Positions 41,413 through 49,940 of a stretch of DNA of 64,000 nucleotides are shown here, in pieces. How positions within the stretch are numbered: the stretch's first letter is position 1; each line of letters begins with the position of its first letter. Source of the DNA: Streptomyces rubiginosohelvolus (GTDB lineage: Bacteria > Actinomycetota > Actinomycetes > Streptomycetales > Streptomycetaceae); assembly GCF_014649875.1 (NCBI RefSeq), contig NZ_BMTW01000010.1, positions 124,001 to 188,000 of the forward strand. The letters run 5' to 3'. A model generated the notes under the pieces. It was not told the DNA's origin. It was given only the letters and a program-made list of their open reading frames with translations, and did not search any database. The position numbers and the translations under genes were made by a program.

Positions 41413-42182
41413 CAGAGCCGCCGCGTCGCGAGGGAGAGCCGGTCCCGGGCGTCGAACAGGGCGTCCTTGACCATCTGTTCGTGGCCGGGGGTGAGCCGGG
41501 CGACCGGCACCGAGCAGCTGATCGCGTCCCTGGCGGGCGTCCGGTAGGGGATCGCGACCCCGAAGCAGCGCAGGCCGAGGGTGTTCTCCTCGCGGTCCAC
41601 CGCGTAGCCCTGTTCCCGGACCAGCCGCAGCTCCTCGATGAGCTTCTCGCGGTCCGTGATGGTGTGTTCGGTCAGCGCGGGCAGCGTCTCGGGCAGCATC
41701 TTGCGGACCTGCTCGTCGCTGTGGGTTGCCAGCAGCGCCTTGCCCAGCGAGGTGGAGTGCGCGGGCAGCCGGCGGCCGACCCGGGTGAAGGGGCGCAGAT
41801 AGTGCTGGGACTGCCGGGTCGCGAGGTAGACCACGTTCGTCCCGTCGAGACGGGCCAGGTGGATGGTCTCCGTGGTGTCGTCGGACAGCCGGTCCAGCGT
41901 CGGCCGCGCGGCGGCCACGACCTCGTCGCCGTCGATGTAGGAGGTGCCGACCAGCAGGGCGCGGACCCCGATCCCGTACCGGGTGCCCGTCGCGTCCGTC
42001 TCGACCCAGCCGAGCTCCACCAGGGTGCGCAGCAGCATGTACAGGCTGGACTTGGGGTAGCCGACCGCCTCCTGGACGGCGGCCAGCGAGTGCATGCCGG
42101 GCCGCCCCGCGAAGTATTCGAGGAGTTCCACGGTCCGTACCGCGGACTTGACCTGTGCCCCACCGGACTCGGCGACCGACAT
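41412..42182 (-). CDS. IclR-family regulator, probable uronate/aldarate repressor
   Basis: A 256-aa IclR protein with a winged HTH (VKSAVRTVELLEYFAGR, VGYPKSSLYMLLRTLVELGW) and the effector domain (VYLATRQSQHYLRPFTRVGRRLPAHSTSLGKALLA, GLRCFGVAIPYR). I use ATG 42182 (MSVAESGG); ATG 42212 would add ten residues. It is divergent from the 2-oxoglutarate semialdehyde dehydrogenase with one 18-bp operator between them, repeated in front of kdgD. This makes it the likely regulator of both loci. Confidence 0.85.
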   Translation of the reverse strand: MSVAESGGAQVKSAVRTVELLEYFAGRPGMHSLAAVQEAVGYPKSSLYMLLRTLVELGWVETDATGTRYGIGVRALLVGTSYIDGDEVVAAARPTLDRLSDDTTETIHLARLDGTNVVYLATRQSQHYLRPFTRVGRRLPAHSTSLGKALLATHSDEQVRKMLPETLPALTEHTITDREKLIEELRLVREQGYAVDREENTLGLRCFGVAIPYRTPARDAISCSVPVARLTPGHEQMVKDALFDARDRLSLATRRL

Positions 42183-42334
42183 CGCCCACGCCCCCTTCTT
42201 CTTCCAGCTCATCGACTTCTCGTCCGTATCGCCGTCCGCGTCGGAGCCGGCGTCGCCGTCCGAAAAGCCGCCACACGATTGCCAACACGGAACGCCCGGA
42301 AATAGAGTCCCAGGACATTCACGATCAGGAACTC

Positions 42335-42352
42335 TGTTCAGAATACCGAACA
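42335..42352. promoter_or_regulatory. IclR-type operator in the divergent promoter
   Basis: TGTTCAGAATACCGAACA, a TGTTC-N8-GAACA inverted repeat, 153 bases from the IclR ATG and 105 from the dehydrogenase GTG. TTCACG (42318-42323) and GAATAC (42341-42346) form a weak rightward promoter overlapped by the site. Same sequence class as 24769-24786. Confidence 0.7.
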
Positions 42353-42456
42353 CTTGCTGATGTGCGGCCGAAGTCGGCCGGGACGCCGGCGGGGCGTCGG
42401 TCGCGCGGCGACCGGGAACCGGCCGGGGACCGGTCGCGCTACGGAAGGGAATCACG

Positions 42457-43980
42457 GTGAGCGCAGTACCAGTCTGGAGTGTCGACCCCCGAACGGGGAA
42501 CCCGCGCGAGCAGGTTGCCGTGGAGGCCACCGCCGAGGAGGTCGACCGCGCGGTCCGGTCGGCCCACGCCGTGCGGGACGCCCTCGCCGACCGGGTGGCG
42601 CGCGCCGCGTTCCTGCGGGCGGCGGCGGAGCTGCTGGAGGAGTCCGGCGAGCACATCATCGAGGCCGCCGACGCGGAGACCGCCCTCGGGCCGGCCCGGC
42701 TCACCGGCGAACTCGCCCGTACCGCAGCCCAGTTCAGGGCCTTCGCGGAGGTCGTCGACGAAGGCGCCTACCTCGACGTCCACATCGACCACCCGGACGC
42801 CACCCGGACCCCGCCCTGGCCCGACCTGCGCCGCTACAAGATCCCGCTCGGGGTCGTCGCCGTCTACGCGGCCAGCAACTTCCCGCTCGCCTTCTCCGTC
42901 CCCGGTGGCGACACCGCCAGCGCCCTCGCGGCCGGCTGCCCGGTCGTCGTGAAGGCACACCCCGACCACCCGGCCACCTCCGAACTCTGCGCCTCGGTCC
43001 TGCGCCGCGCCGCCGCCCGCACCGGGCTGCCCGAGAACGTGCTGACCGTGGTGCACGGCTTGGACGCGGGCGTCGAGCTGATCCGCCACCCGCTGGTGCG
43101 CGCCGCGGGCTTCACCGGCTCGGTACGCGGCGGACGCGCCCTGTTCGACGCGGCGGCCGCCCGCCCCGCCCCCATCCCCTTCCACGGTGAACTCGGCTCC
43201 CTCAACCCGGTCGTCGTCACCGCGGCCGCCGCTGCCGAGCGCGCCGGGGAGATCGGTACCGGCCTCGGCGGCTCGATGACGCTCGGTGCCGGCCAGTTCT
43301 GCACCAAGCCCGGCTTCGTGCTCGTCCCCGAGGGCGCGGCGGGCGACCAGCTCATCAAGACCCTCACCGAGACGGTCAGCTCGACCGGCTCCGGTGTCCT
43401 GCTGGACCACCGCATGCGGGACGCCTTCGTCACGGGCGTACGGGAGCGGGCCGCGCTGCCCGGTGTCGACGCCCCGGTCACCCCCGGCGCGGCCGGCGCG
43501 CACTCCGTCTCCGCCGGATTCCTCACCGTGCCCGCCGCCCGGCTCACCGCCGAGGGCCCGTACGACGCGCTGCTGGAGGAGTGCTTCGGCCCGGTCACCG
43601 TGATCGCCCGGTACGCCTCCGTCGACGAGATCGCCGCCGTCCTCGCCCGGCTGCCGGGGAACCTCACCGCCACCCTCCAGACCGCCACCGACGAGGGCCG
43701 GGACCCCGACGCGGGCCCGCTGCTCGCCGCCCTCACCCCGCTCGCCGGGCGCATCCTCGTCAACGGCTGGCCGACCGGCGTCGCCGTCGCCCCCGCCCAG
43801 CACCACGGCGGCCCCTACCCGGCGACCACGTCCACCTCCACCTCGGTCGGCGCGACGGCGATCGAACGCTGGCTGCGCCCGGTCACGTACCAGTCCACCC
43901 CCGAGACGCTCCTCCCGGCCGAGCTCCGCGAGGACAACCCGCTCGGCCTGCCGCGCCGGGTGGACGGACGCCGCGCATGA
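42457..43980 (+). CDS. 2-oxoglutarate semialdehyde (2,5-dioxovalerate) dehydrogenase
   Basis: A 507-aa aldehyde dehydrogenase of the NADP-dependent KGSADH type. It has N141 (AASNFPLAFSVPGGDTASA), K166, catalytic E245 (FHGELGSLNP) and nucleophile C282 (GAGQFCTKPGF); the FSVPGGDTASALAAGCPVVVK stretch is characteristic. It oxidises the KdgD product to 2-oxoglutarate. GTG 42457 follows GGAAGGGA. Coupled to the next gene by ATGA at 43977-43980. Confidence 0.88.
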   Translation: MSAVPVWSVDPRTGNPREQVAVEATAEEVDRAVRSAHAVRDALADRVARAAFLRAAAELLEESGEHIIEAADAETALGPARLTGELARTAAQFRAFAEVVDEGAYLDVHIDHPDATRTPPWPDLRRYKIPLGVVAVYAASNFPLAFSVPGGDTASALAAGCPVVVKAHPDHPATSELCASVLRRAAARTGLPENVLTVVHGLDAGVELIRHPLVRAAGFTGSVRGGRALFDAAAARPAPIPFHGELGSLNPVVVTAAAAAERAGEIGTGLGGSMTLGAGQFCTKPGFVLVPEGAAGDQLIKTLTETVSSTGSGVLLDHRMRDAFVTGVRERAALPGVDAPVTPGAAGAHSVSAGFLTVPAARLTAEGPYDALLEECFGPVTVIARYASVDEIAAVLARLPGNLTATLQTATDEGRDPDAGPLLAALTPLAGRILVNGWPTGVAVAPAQHHGGPYPATTSTSTSVGATAIERWLRPVTYQSTPETLLPAELREDNPLGLPRRVDGRRA

Positions 43981-44588
43981 GCCTGCACCTGGACCGCATC
44001 CCCTTCGCCCTGGACCCGGCAGGCCCCGACGGGCGCTGGACACAGGCGGACGGCGTCCTGACCGGCCGGGCGGGCCCCGGCCAGGACCTCTTCGTCCCGC
44101 CGTCCGGCGACTCCCTCGACCCGGCCTCCGACGCGCCGCGCCTGCTCGGCGCGGTGGGCGACGGGGACTTCCGGCTGGTGGCCCGGGTCCGGCCGGGGCT
44201 GGTGGCGGCCGGTGACGCGGGGGCGCTGCTCCTCCAGGTCGCGGACCGGGAGTGGGCCAAGCTCTGCCTGGAGCGCTCCGCCGACCTCCCGACCGTCTGC
44301 ACCGTCGTCACCCGGGGCCACTCCGACGACGCCAACGCCTTCGTGGTGGAGGAGGGCGTCTGCTGGCTGCGCCTCAGCCGCACCGGCAGCGCCTACGCCT
44401 TCCACGCCTCCGCCGACGGCGACAGCTGGACCTTCGTCCGCGTCTTCACCCTCGGTACGCCCGAGGAGCGGGCGGCCGCCCGCGTCGGCTTCCTCGTCCA
44501 GTCGCCCACGGGCCAGGGCTGCGGCGCGGTCTTCGACCGGATCGCGTTCCTGCCCGGGGGAGTGGCGAACCTGCGCGACGGGCGGTGA
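43977..44588 (+). CDS. DUF1349-like beta-sandwich protein
   Basis: A 203-aa soluble protein with the concanavalin-like DUF1349 pattern: GDGDFRLVARVRPGLVAAGDAGALLLQVADREWAKLCLE, VCWLRLSRTGSAYAFHASADG and RVGFLVQSPTGQGC. Such domains often accompany carbohydrate metabolism genes; the biochemical role is unknown. It overlaps the dehydrogenase gene by 4 bases, so it is part of the IclR-controlled transcript. Confidence 0.82.
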   Translation: MSLHLDRIPFALDPAGPDGRWTQADGVLTGRAGPGQDLFVPPSGDSLDPASDAPRLLGAVGDGDFRLVARVRPGLVAAGDAGALLLQVADREWAKLCLERSADLPTVCTVVTRGHSDDANAFVVEEGVCWLRLSRTGSAYAFHASADGDSWTFVRVFTLGTPEERAAARVGFLVQSPTGQGCGAVFDRIAFLPGGVANLRDGR

Positions 44589-44619
44589 GGCGCGAGGGGC
44601 CGGGTGCGCGTGGAGAGCG

Positions 44620-45003
44620 TCAGGACACCGTCGCGGCCCGGTCGGACTCGCTGCGCAGCACGCAGAACTCGTTGCCCTCGGGGTCGGCGAGCACCGCCCA
44701 GCCGGAGCCGTCCGGGTCGCGGAGATCGGCGACGAGGGTGGCGCCGAGGGCCAGCAGCCGCTCCACCTCCTCCTCGCGCGAGGTCTGAGGGCGCAGGCAC
44801 AGATGGAGCCGGTTCTTGCCCACCTTGGCCTCGGGGACCTGATGGAAATAGAGCATCGGGCCCTCCGCCATCATCACCTGCGTCTCCGGCATGCCCGGTT
44901 CGTCCTCCGGATGCAGCGGACGGCCGGTCACCTCGCTCCAGAACCGCGCCAGCTCATACGCGTTCACACAGTCGATCGCCACGTTCTGCACCACTGAGAC
45001 CAT
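44620..45003 (-). CDS. VOC-superfamily (glyoxalase-like) protein
   Basis: A 127-aa VOC protein, a relative of the ones at 11036 and 48825: NVAIDCVNAYELARFWSEVTG, VGKNRLHLCLRP, SREEEVERLLALGATLVADLR, VLADPEGNEFCVLRS. Function unknown. It is divergent from the DsbA-family gene across a 147-base gap that carries TACGGAG twice (direct repeat). Confidence 0.85.
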   Translation of the reverse strand: MVSVVQNVAIDCVNAYELARFWSEVTGRPLHPEDEPGMPETQVMMAEGPMLYFHQVPEAKVGKNRLHLCLRPQTSREEEVERLLALGATLVADLRDPDGSGWAVLADPEGNEFCVLRSESDRAATVS

Positions 45004-45150
45004 GCGCGCGAGCCTTCCCGATTTCCGCTCCGGGCGCCAGCGGGTTGCGACGCGGGAATCACCAGGTCAGCTTTGGTGTTCGTACGGAGACGTGACGTAC
45101 GGAGGGCCTCTCCGCACGCCCCCTCGTGAGCCTGGGAGAGAAGAAGAGTC

Positions 45151-45861
45151 ATGCGCGTCGAGATCTGGAGCGACATCGCCTGCCCGTGGTGCTACATCGG
45201 CAAGGCCCGCTTCGAGAAGGGCCTCGCGGAGTTCGCCCACCGGGACGAGGTCGAGGTGGTGCACCGGTCCTTCGAACTCGACCCGTCCCGGGCCAAGGGC
45301 GACACCGCGCTCGTGATCGACATGCTGGCCGAGAAGTACGGCCGCAGCCGCGAGGAGGCCGCCGCGATGGAGGCGAACGTCGCCGCCAACGCGCAGTCCG
45401 AGGGGCTCGGCTACCGCACCGAGGGCCGTGACCACGGCAACACCTTCGACATCCACCGGCTGCTGCACCTGGCCAAGGCCCGGGGCCGCCAGGACGAACT
45501 GCTCACCCTCGCCTACCGGGCGAACTTCGCCGAGGAGCGCTCCGTCTTCGACGCCGAGGTGCTGGTCGCCCTCGCCGAGGAGGCCGGGCTCGACGCCGAC
45601 GAGGCCCGCGCGGTGCTCGCCGAACCCGAGGCGTACGCGGACGACGTCCGCACCGACGAGCGCGAGGCGGCCGAACTGGGCGCCAACGCCGTGCCGTTCT
45701 TCGTCCTCGACCGGCGGTACGGCATCTCCGGCGGCCAGCCCTCCGAGGTGTTCGTCCAGGCGCTGGAGCAGGCCTGGAAGGACCGCCCCGCCACCGCCCT
45801 CACCACCGTCGGCGGGGATGCGGCGGCCTGCGACACCGATGGCGCCTGCGAAGTTCCATAA
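45151..45861 (+). CDS. DsbA-family FrnE-like thiol oxidoreductase
   Basis: A 236-aa thioredoxin-fold protein with the active site C11-P-W-C14 (IACPWCYIGK), a helical insertion, and the cis-Pro loop NAVPFFVLDRRYGISGGQP. It is cytoplasmic (no signal peptide), like FrnE of polyketide clusters and the Deinococcus redox protein. Additional C-terminal cysteines (AACDTDGACEVP) could give a second redox pair. ATG preceded by GGGAGAGAAG. Confidence 0.88.
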   Translation: MRVEIWSDIACPWCYIGKARFEKGLAEFAHRDEVEVVHRSFELDPSRAKGDTALVIDMLAEKYGRSREEAAAMEANVAANAQSEGLGYRTEGRDHGNTFDIHRLLHLAKARGRQDELLTLAYRANFAEERSVFDAEVLVALAEEAGLDADEARAVLAEPEAYADDVRTDEREAAELGANAVPFFVLDRRYGISGGQPSEVFVQALEQAWKDRPATALTTVGGDAAACDTDGACEVP

Positions 45862-45930
45862 GTATTTCTTTGGAGCACCCCTTAACTCTCCGTAATTGAC
45901 TTCGGGTTGAGGGGGCTCCAGGGTGGACGC

Positions 45931-46989
45931 ATGACGATCCTCGCGCCCATCCACGCCGCAGCCGTCGAATTCGCACCCGAGGTCACCTACCTCAACACCT
46001 CCAGCTGGGGCCTGCTGCCCCGCCGGACGATCGCCGCCGTCAAGGCCCTGGCCGACGAGAACGCCGCGGGCCGCCGGGTGGGGGCCGGCAGCTTCGAGGC
46101 CGTGGAGGCCGCCCGTGTCGGCTTCGCCCGGCTCGTCCGGGTCCACCCTGACCGGGTCGCCACCGGCAGCTCCGTCACCGTCCATGTCGGCCTGATCGCC
46201 GCCTCGCTGCCGCCCGGCGCCGAAGTCCTCTGCCCCGAGGGCGAGTTCTCCTCCGTGGTCAGCCCGTTCGCTCTCCGCGGCGATCTGCGCATGCGGTACG
46301 CGCCGCTCGCGGACCTCGCCGGGGCCGTCCGCGAGTCGACCGCGCTGGTCGCCTTCTCCGCCGTGCAGTCAGCCGACGGCCGGGTCGCCGACCTCGCCGC
46401 CGTCCGTGCCGCCGCCGCGGCGCACGGGGCCCGCACCCTGCTGGACGCCACCCAGGCGGCGGGCTGGTTCCCGGTGGACGCCGGGGCGTACGACTACACC
46501 GTCACCGGCGGCTTCAAGTTCCTGCTCTGCCCGCGCGGTACGTCGTTCCTGACGGTCACCGAGGAGGCGCAGGACACCCTCCCCGCCCTCTTCGCGGGCT
46601 GGGTCGCCGCGGGCGCCCCCTGGACGAGCAACTACGGCGCGCTGGAGCGTCTCGCTCCCACCGCCCGGGGCTTCGACGAGCCGCCCGCCTTCCTCTCGTA
46701 CCACGGGGCCGAGCACTCCCTCGCCCTGCTCGCCGAAGTCGGCTCCGACGCCCTGTACGCGCACGCCACCGGGCTCGCCGCCCGGCTGCGGGATGGGCTG
46801 ACGACCCTCGGGCACAAGGCCGTCCCCGGGGAGTCGGCGATCGTCGCCGTGCCGGGGCTCGACGGGCGGCAGCCCGAGCTGGTGGAGGCCGGGATCGCCG
46901 TCTCCGCCCCGGCCGGGAATCTGCGGATCTCGTGCCACCTCTACAACACCGAGGCCGATGTGGACCGGCTGCTGGACTTCCTCGCCTGA
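45931..46989 (+). CDS. Class V aminotransferase
   Basis: A 352-aa PLP enzyme of the aminotransferase V/cysteine desulfurase-like fold. VTYLNTSSWGLLPRRT at the N-terminus, LLDATQAAGWFPVDAG near the cofactor, and the likely PLP lysine in TVTGGFKFLLCPRGTSF. The desulfurase active-site cysteine loop seen in SufS is absent (SCHLYNTEADV at the C-terminus instead), so a true desulfurase is unlikely. Substrate unknown. ATG 45931. Confidence 0.82.
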   Translation: MTILAPIHAAAVEFAPEVTYLNTSSWGLLPRRTIAAVKALADENAAGRRVGAGSFEAVEAARVGFARLVRVHPDRVATGSSVTVHVGLIAASLPPGAEVLCPEGEFSSVVSPFALRGDLRMRYAPLADLAGAVRESTALVAFSAVQSADGRVADLAAVRAAAAAHGARTLLDATQAAGWFPVDAGAYDYTVTGGFKFLLCPRGTSFLTVTEEAQDTLPALFAGWVAAGAPWTSNYGALERLAPTARGFDEPPAFLSYHGAEHSLALLAEVGSDALYAHATGLAARLRDGLTTLGHKAVPGESAIVAVPGLDGRQPELVEAGIAVSAPAGNLRISCHLYNTEADVDRLLDFLA

Positions 46990-47009
46990 GCCGTACGAAC
47001 GCGGATCAA

Positions 47010-47069
47010 GCCGTACGGGAACGGCTCAGGGCCTACGGGAACGGCTCAGGCCGTACGGGTACGGCTCAG
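47010..47069. repeat. Three tandem 20-bp self-complementary repeats
   Basis: Units at 47010-47029 (GCCGTACGGGAACGGCTCAG), 47030-47049 (two changes) and 47050-47069 (one change). Each can fold as CCGT-N6-ACGG, and a partial copy lies at 46989-47000. The array fills the gap between the convergent aminotransferase and MarR genes and probably acts as a compound terminator. Confidence 0.75.
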
Positions 47070-47581
47070 CCGGATGCGGCGCGGCGCCGGTCGGGGCAGT
47101 CCTCGGTCTCCCGGCAGAGGTTCTCCTCGACCTTCGCCAGCAGCCGGACCAGCTCCGTGCGCTCGGCCGGGTCCAGGCCCGCGAGCGTGTGCTCCTCCAG
47201 GCTGCCCCAGGCGGCCTCCACCGCGGTGTGCAGCGCGCAGCTCTCGTCCGTCGCCTCGACCAGCACGGCCCGCCGGTCGGCCGGGTCGGGGCGGCGGCGC
47301 ACATGCCCGGTCTGCTCCAGCCGCTGGAGCATCTTCGTGACCGTGGACGGGTCCAGCTCCATGGCCTTGATCAGCTCCGTCTGCCGGACCGCCCCCCGGT
47401 CCCACAGATGCATCATCAGCAACTCCTGCCCCGGGTAGAGGTCCACCCCCTTGAGTACCTTGCCCGCCGCGATCCGGTGCAGCCGGGCCACCCGGGAGAC
47501 GGCGTGGCTGACGGGCCCGCCGAGCGCCGCCGTGGGCAGCGCGTTCGTACAGGCGTCTTCCGCGGGGGTGGCGCGGGTCAT
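47066..47581 (-). CDS. MarR-family regulator
   Basis: A 171-aa MarR protein: LKGVDLYPGQELLMMHLWDRG, winged HTH QTELIKAMELDPSTVTKMLQRLEQTGHVRRRP, wing DPADRRAVLVEATD. C146-type residues are not in the usual sensor place, though two cysteines occur near the C-terminus (LCRETEDCPDRRR). It is divergent from the Old Yellow Enzyme gene with matching palindromic sites in the gap, hence its likely repressor. ATG 47581 has AGGAG. Confidence 0.9.
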   Translation of the reverse strand: MTRATPAEDACTNALPTAALGGPVSHAVSRVARLHRIAAGKVLKGVDLYPGQELLMMHLWDRGAVRQTELIKAMELDPSTVTKMLQRLEQTGHVRRRPDPADRRAVLVEATDESCALHTAVEAAWGSLEEHTLAGLDPAERTELVRLLAKVEENLCRETEDCPDRRRAASG

Positions 47582-47679
47582 GGCGGGCTCCTGGGGTCCT
47601 CGGGGCGGTGAGCGGCGGCTTCGGTCGTGGCCTCGGTGGCGGCTTCCGATGATGCCCGACGGTTTCCGGCAACTTTACC

Positions 47680-47764
47680 TTGGTCGGCCAATGAATGAGT
47701 TACAGTTGCCCCCGGCGGCGATCGTTGGCCGACCACATACTTTCTCTTGGCCGACCACATACTT
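47680..47764. promoter_or_regulatory. Three MarR operator copies
   Basis: TTGGTCGGCCAA (47680-47691) is a palindrome. Its reverse-complement core TTGGCCGACCA recurs in two perfect 18-bp direct repeats, TTGGCCGACCACATACTT, at 47725-47742 and 47747-47764 (22 bp apart). All lie in the 197-base gap between marR and the oxidoreductase; TACTTT (47738-47743) could be a -10. Confidence 0.75.
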
Positions 47765-47778
47765 ATCCGGGAGCCATC

Positions 47779-48849
47779 GTGACCACCGTTTTCGACCCGA
47801 TCGACCTGTCCGGCACCCCTCTGGCCAACCGCATCGCGCTGGCCCCGATGACCCGCAGCCGGGCCGGTGAGGGCGGCACCGCCACCGAGCTGACCGCCAC
47901 GTACTACGCCCAGCGCGCCTCGGCGGGACTCGTGATCACCGAGGGCATCCAGCCGTCCGTCGTGGGCCAGGGCTACCCCTCCACGCCCGGCCTGCACAGC
48001 GCCGAGCAGGTCGCCTCCTGGCGTACGGTCACCGACGCGGTGCACGAGCGGGGCGGCAGGATCTTCGCCCAGATCATGCACGCGGGCCGCATCGGCCACC
48101 CGGTCCTGCTGCCGGACGGGCTCGTCCCCGTCAGCGCCTCCCCGGTCAAGGCCGAGGGGCAGGTCTACACCCACGTCGGACCGAAGGACTTCGTCGAGCC
48201 GCACGAGCTGACCGACGCCGAGGTCAGCGCGACCGTCGCCGACTTCGTCACCGCCTCCCGCAACGCCGTGGAGGCCGGGTTCGACGGAGTCGAGCTGCAC
48301 GGCGCCAACGGCTACCTCATCCACCAGTTCCTGGCCCCCAACACCAACCTGCGCACCGACGCGTGGGGCGGCTCCGACGAGGCCCGCACCCGCTTCGCCG
48401 TCGAGGTCGTCAAGGCCGTCGCCGCCGAGATCGGCCCCGAGCGCACCGCCCTGCGCATCTCGCCCGGCAACCCGTACAACGACATCGACGAGCCCGCGCC
48501 GGAAGCCACGTACACCGCGCTGGTCCGCGCGATCGAGCCGCTCGGCCTCGCCTACCTGCACATTCTGGAGGCCGTCCCGATCCGCGAGCTGACCCTCGCC
48601 CTGCGCAAGGCCTTCTCCGGGACCCTCGTCATCAACGTGCACTCCGAGGGCCCCACCGGCCCGGGCGACCACACGGTGATCGACGACGGCATCGCCGACC
48701 TGATCTCCTACGGGGCGCTCTTCCTCGCCAACCCGGACCTGCCCGCCCGGCTCAAGGCGGGCGGCCCGTTCAACACCCCCGACCCGTCGACCTTCTTCGG
48801 CGGCGACGCCAAGGGCTACACCGACTACCCGGCGCTCGACGCCGTCTGA
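47779..48849 (+). CDS. Old Yellow Enzyme-family alkene reductase
   Basis: A 356-aa FMN-dependent ene-reductase (NemA/XenB type): RIALAPMTRSRAGEGG, IFAQIMHAGRIGHP, GVELHGANGYLIHQFLAPNTN and ALFLANPDLPARL. It reduces activated C=C bonds (maleimides, enones, quinones). GTG 47779. Regulation by the divergent MarR protein, probably responding to electrophiles, is inferred from the operator repeats. Its 3' end overlaps the convergent gene by 25 bases. Confidence 0.93.
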   Translation: MTTVFDPIDLSGTPLANRIALAPMTRSRAGEGGTATELTATYYAQRASAGLVITEGIQPSVVGQGYPSTPGLHSAEQVASWRTVTDAVHERGGRIFAQIMHAGRIGHPVLLPDGLVPVSASPVKAEGQVYTHVGPKDFVEPHELTDAEVSATVADFVTASRNAVEAGFDGVELHGANGYLIHQFLAPNTNLRTDAWGGSDEARTRFAVEVVKAVAAEIGPERTALRISPGNPYNDIDEPAPEATYTALVRAIEPLGLAYLHILEAVPIRELTLALRKAFSGTLVINVHSEGPTGPGDHTVIDDGIADLISYGALFLANPDLPARLKAGGPFNTPDPSTFFGGDAKGYTDYPALDAV

Positions 48850-49859
48850 TCCTCCAGGGGCCGCCCGTCCCACCGCCACGCGGTGCGGCGCGGGTGGCCC
48901 GGCAGTTCGGCGCGGCCGGTGGCCCACAGCAGGACGGCCCACCGGTCGCCGCCCGCCGGCGCGTCCGGGAAGAGCCGGGCCAGCGCCCGGTCGCAGAGCG
49001 CGGCGGGCGGCGCCCATTCCAGGCCAAGACCCTCCGCGAGGTCATGGGTGTGCACCAGGGTCTCCACCACACCCATCGCGGCGAAGCCCTCCGGGTCGGA
49101 GATCCCGTAACCGTGGTACGAGCGGACCCCGGGCGACGTCGTCCGCGCCATCGAGGCCAGCAGCGCCCCGCTCGCCTCCAGTGTGGCCAGCAGTCCGGCG
49201 GGCCCGGCGGCACGGTCGGCGAAGACCGCGTTGTGCGGCCCGCCCTGCCGGTCGGGCGCCCACCGGTAGGGCACCTCGCCGTCCAGCGGGGGCGTACGCG
49301 GTCCCAACTGGACGGCGTACGCGAACAGATCGTCGCTGAGGTGCTCCACCGTCTCCCAGCAGGTCCACGTCAGGCTCCCGGCGGGTTCGTCCCAGCGGTC
49401 CGCCGGGGCGCCGGCCAGCGTGCCCACCGCGAGCCGCACGGCGGTCGTCACGTCGTCGGCGGTCACCGGCAGCCGGGTCCCGGTCAGCGCCGCCCGCTCG
49501 GCCGCGCTGCACTCCACGCAGAACTCGTTGCCCTCGGGGTCGGCGAGCGTCGCCCAGCCGCGCCCGTTCGGCCTGCGGTGGTCGCCGACGAGAGTCGCAC
49601 CGAGCGCGAGCAGCCGCTCGACCTCCTCGTCGCGGGAGCGGTCGTGCGGCTGGATGTCGAGATGGACCCGGTTCTTGGTCTGTTTCTTCTCGGCGACCTG
49701 CACGAAGAGCACCGCAGCACCGGGGGTCTCCAGCAGCGCCTCCGGGTCGCCGGGCAGGTCCTCGTCGGAGAGCGGTGCGCCGAGCACCTGGGCCCAGAAG
49801 CTGCCCAGCGCGTAGGCGTCGGCACAGTCGATCGTGATGTGGCGTACATGGGAAGTCAT
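48825..49859 (-). CDS. VOC domain fused to a mycothiol-dependent isomerase-like (DinB) domain
   Basis: A 344-aa fusion. Residues 1-120 are VOC (HITIDCADAYALGSFWAQVLG, TLADPEGNEFCVECS). Residues 135-344 resemble the maleylpyruvate isomerase/DinB-like four-helix fold (WDEPAGSLTWTCWETVEHLSDDLFAYA, VETLVHTHDLAEGLGL), in which three histidines hold a metal. H in EHLSDD and HTHD fit. Possibly a thiol-transferase acting with mycothiol. ATG 49859 has GGGAGG 9 bases upstream. Confidence 0.8.
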   Translation of the reverse strand: MTSHVRHITIDCADAYALGSFWAQVLGAPLSDEDLPGDPEALLETPGAAVLFVQVAEKKQTKNRVHLDIQPHDRSRDEEVERLLALGATLVGDHRRPNGRGWATLADPEGNEFCVECSAAERAALTGTRLPVTADDVTTAVRLAVGTLAGAPADRWDEPAGSLTWTCWETVEHLSDDLFAYAVQLGPRTPPLDGEVPYRWAPDRQGGPHNAVFADRAAGPAGLLATLEASGALLASMARTTSPGVRSYHGYGISDPEGFAAMGVVETLVHTHDLAEGLGLEWAPPAALCDRALARLFPDAPAGGDRWAVLLWATGRAELPGHPRRTAWRWDGRPLEDQTASSAG

Positions 49860-49940
49860 GGCGGACACCCTCCCCGCCGACTCGGGCCCCGGTCCAGCGA
49901 GTTACGCGGCGAGCCGCCCGCGCCCCGGTCCCGTACGGCA

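Noticed and set aside
45931..46989. Second cysteine desulfurase
   Set aside because: Fold matches class V aminotransferases, but the active-site cysteine segment of SufS is lacking.
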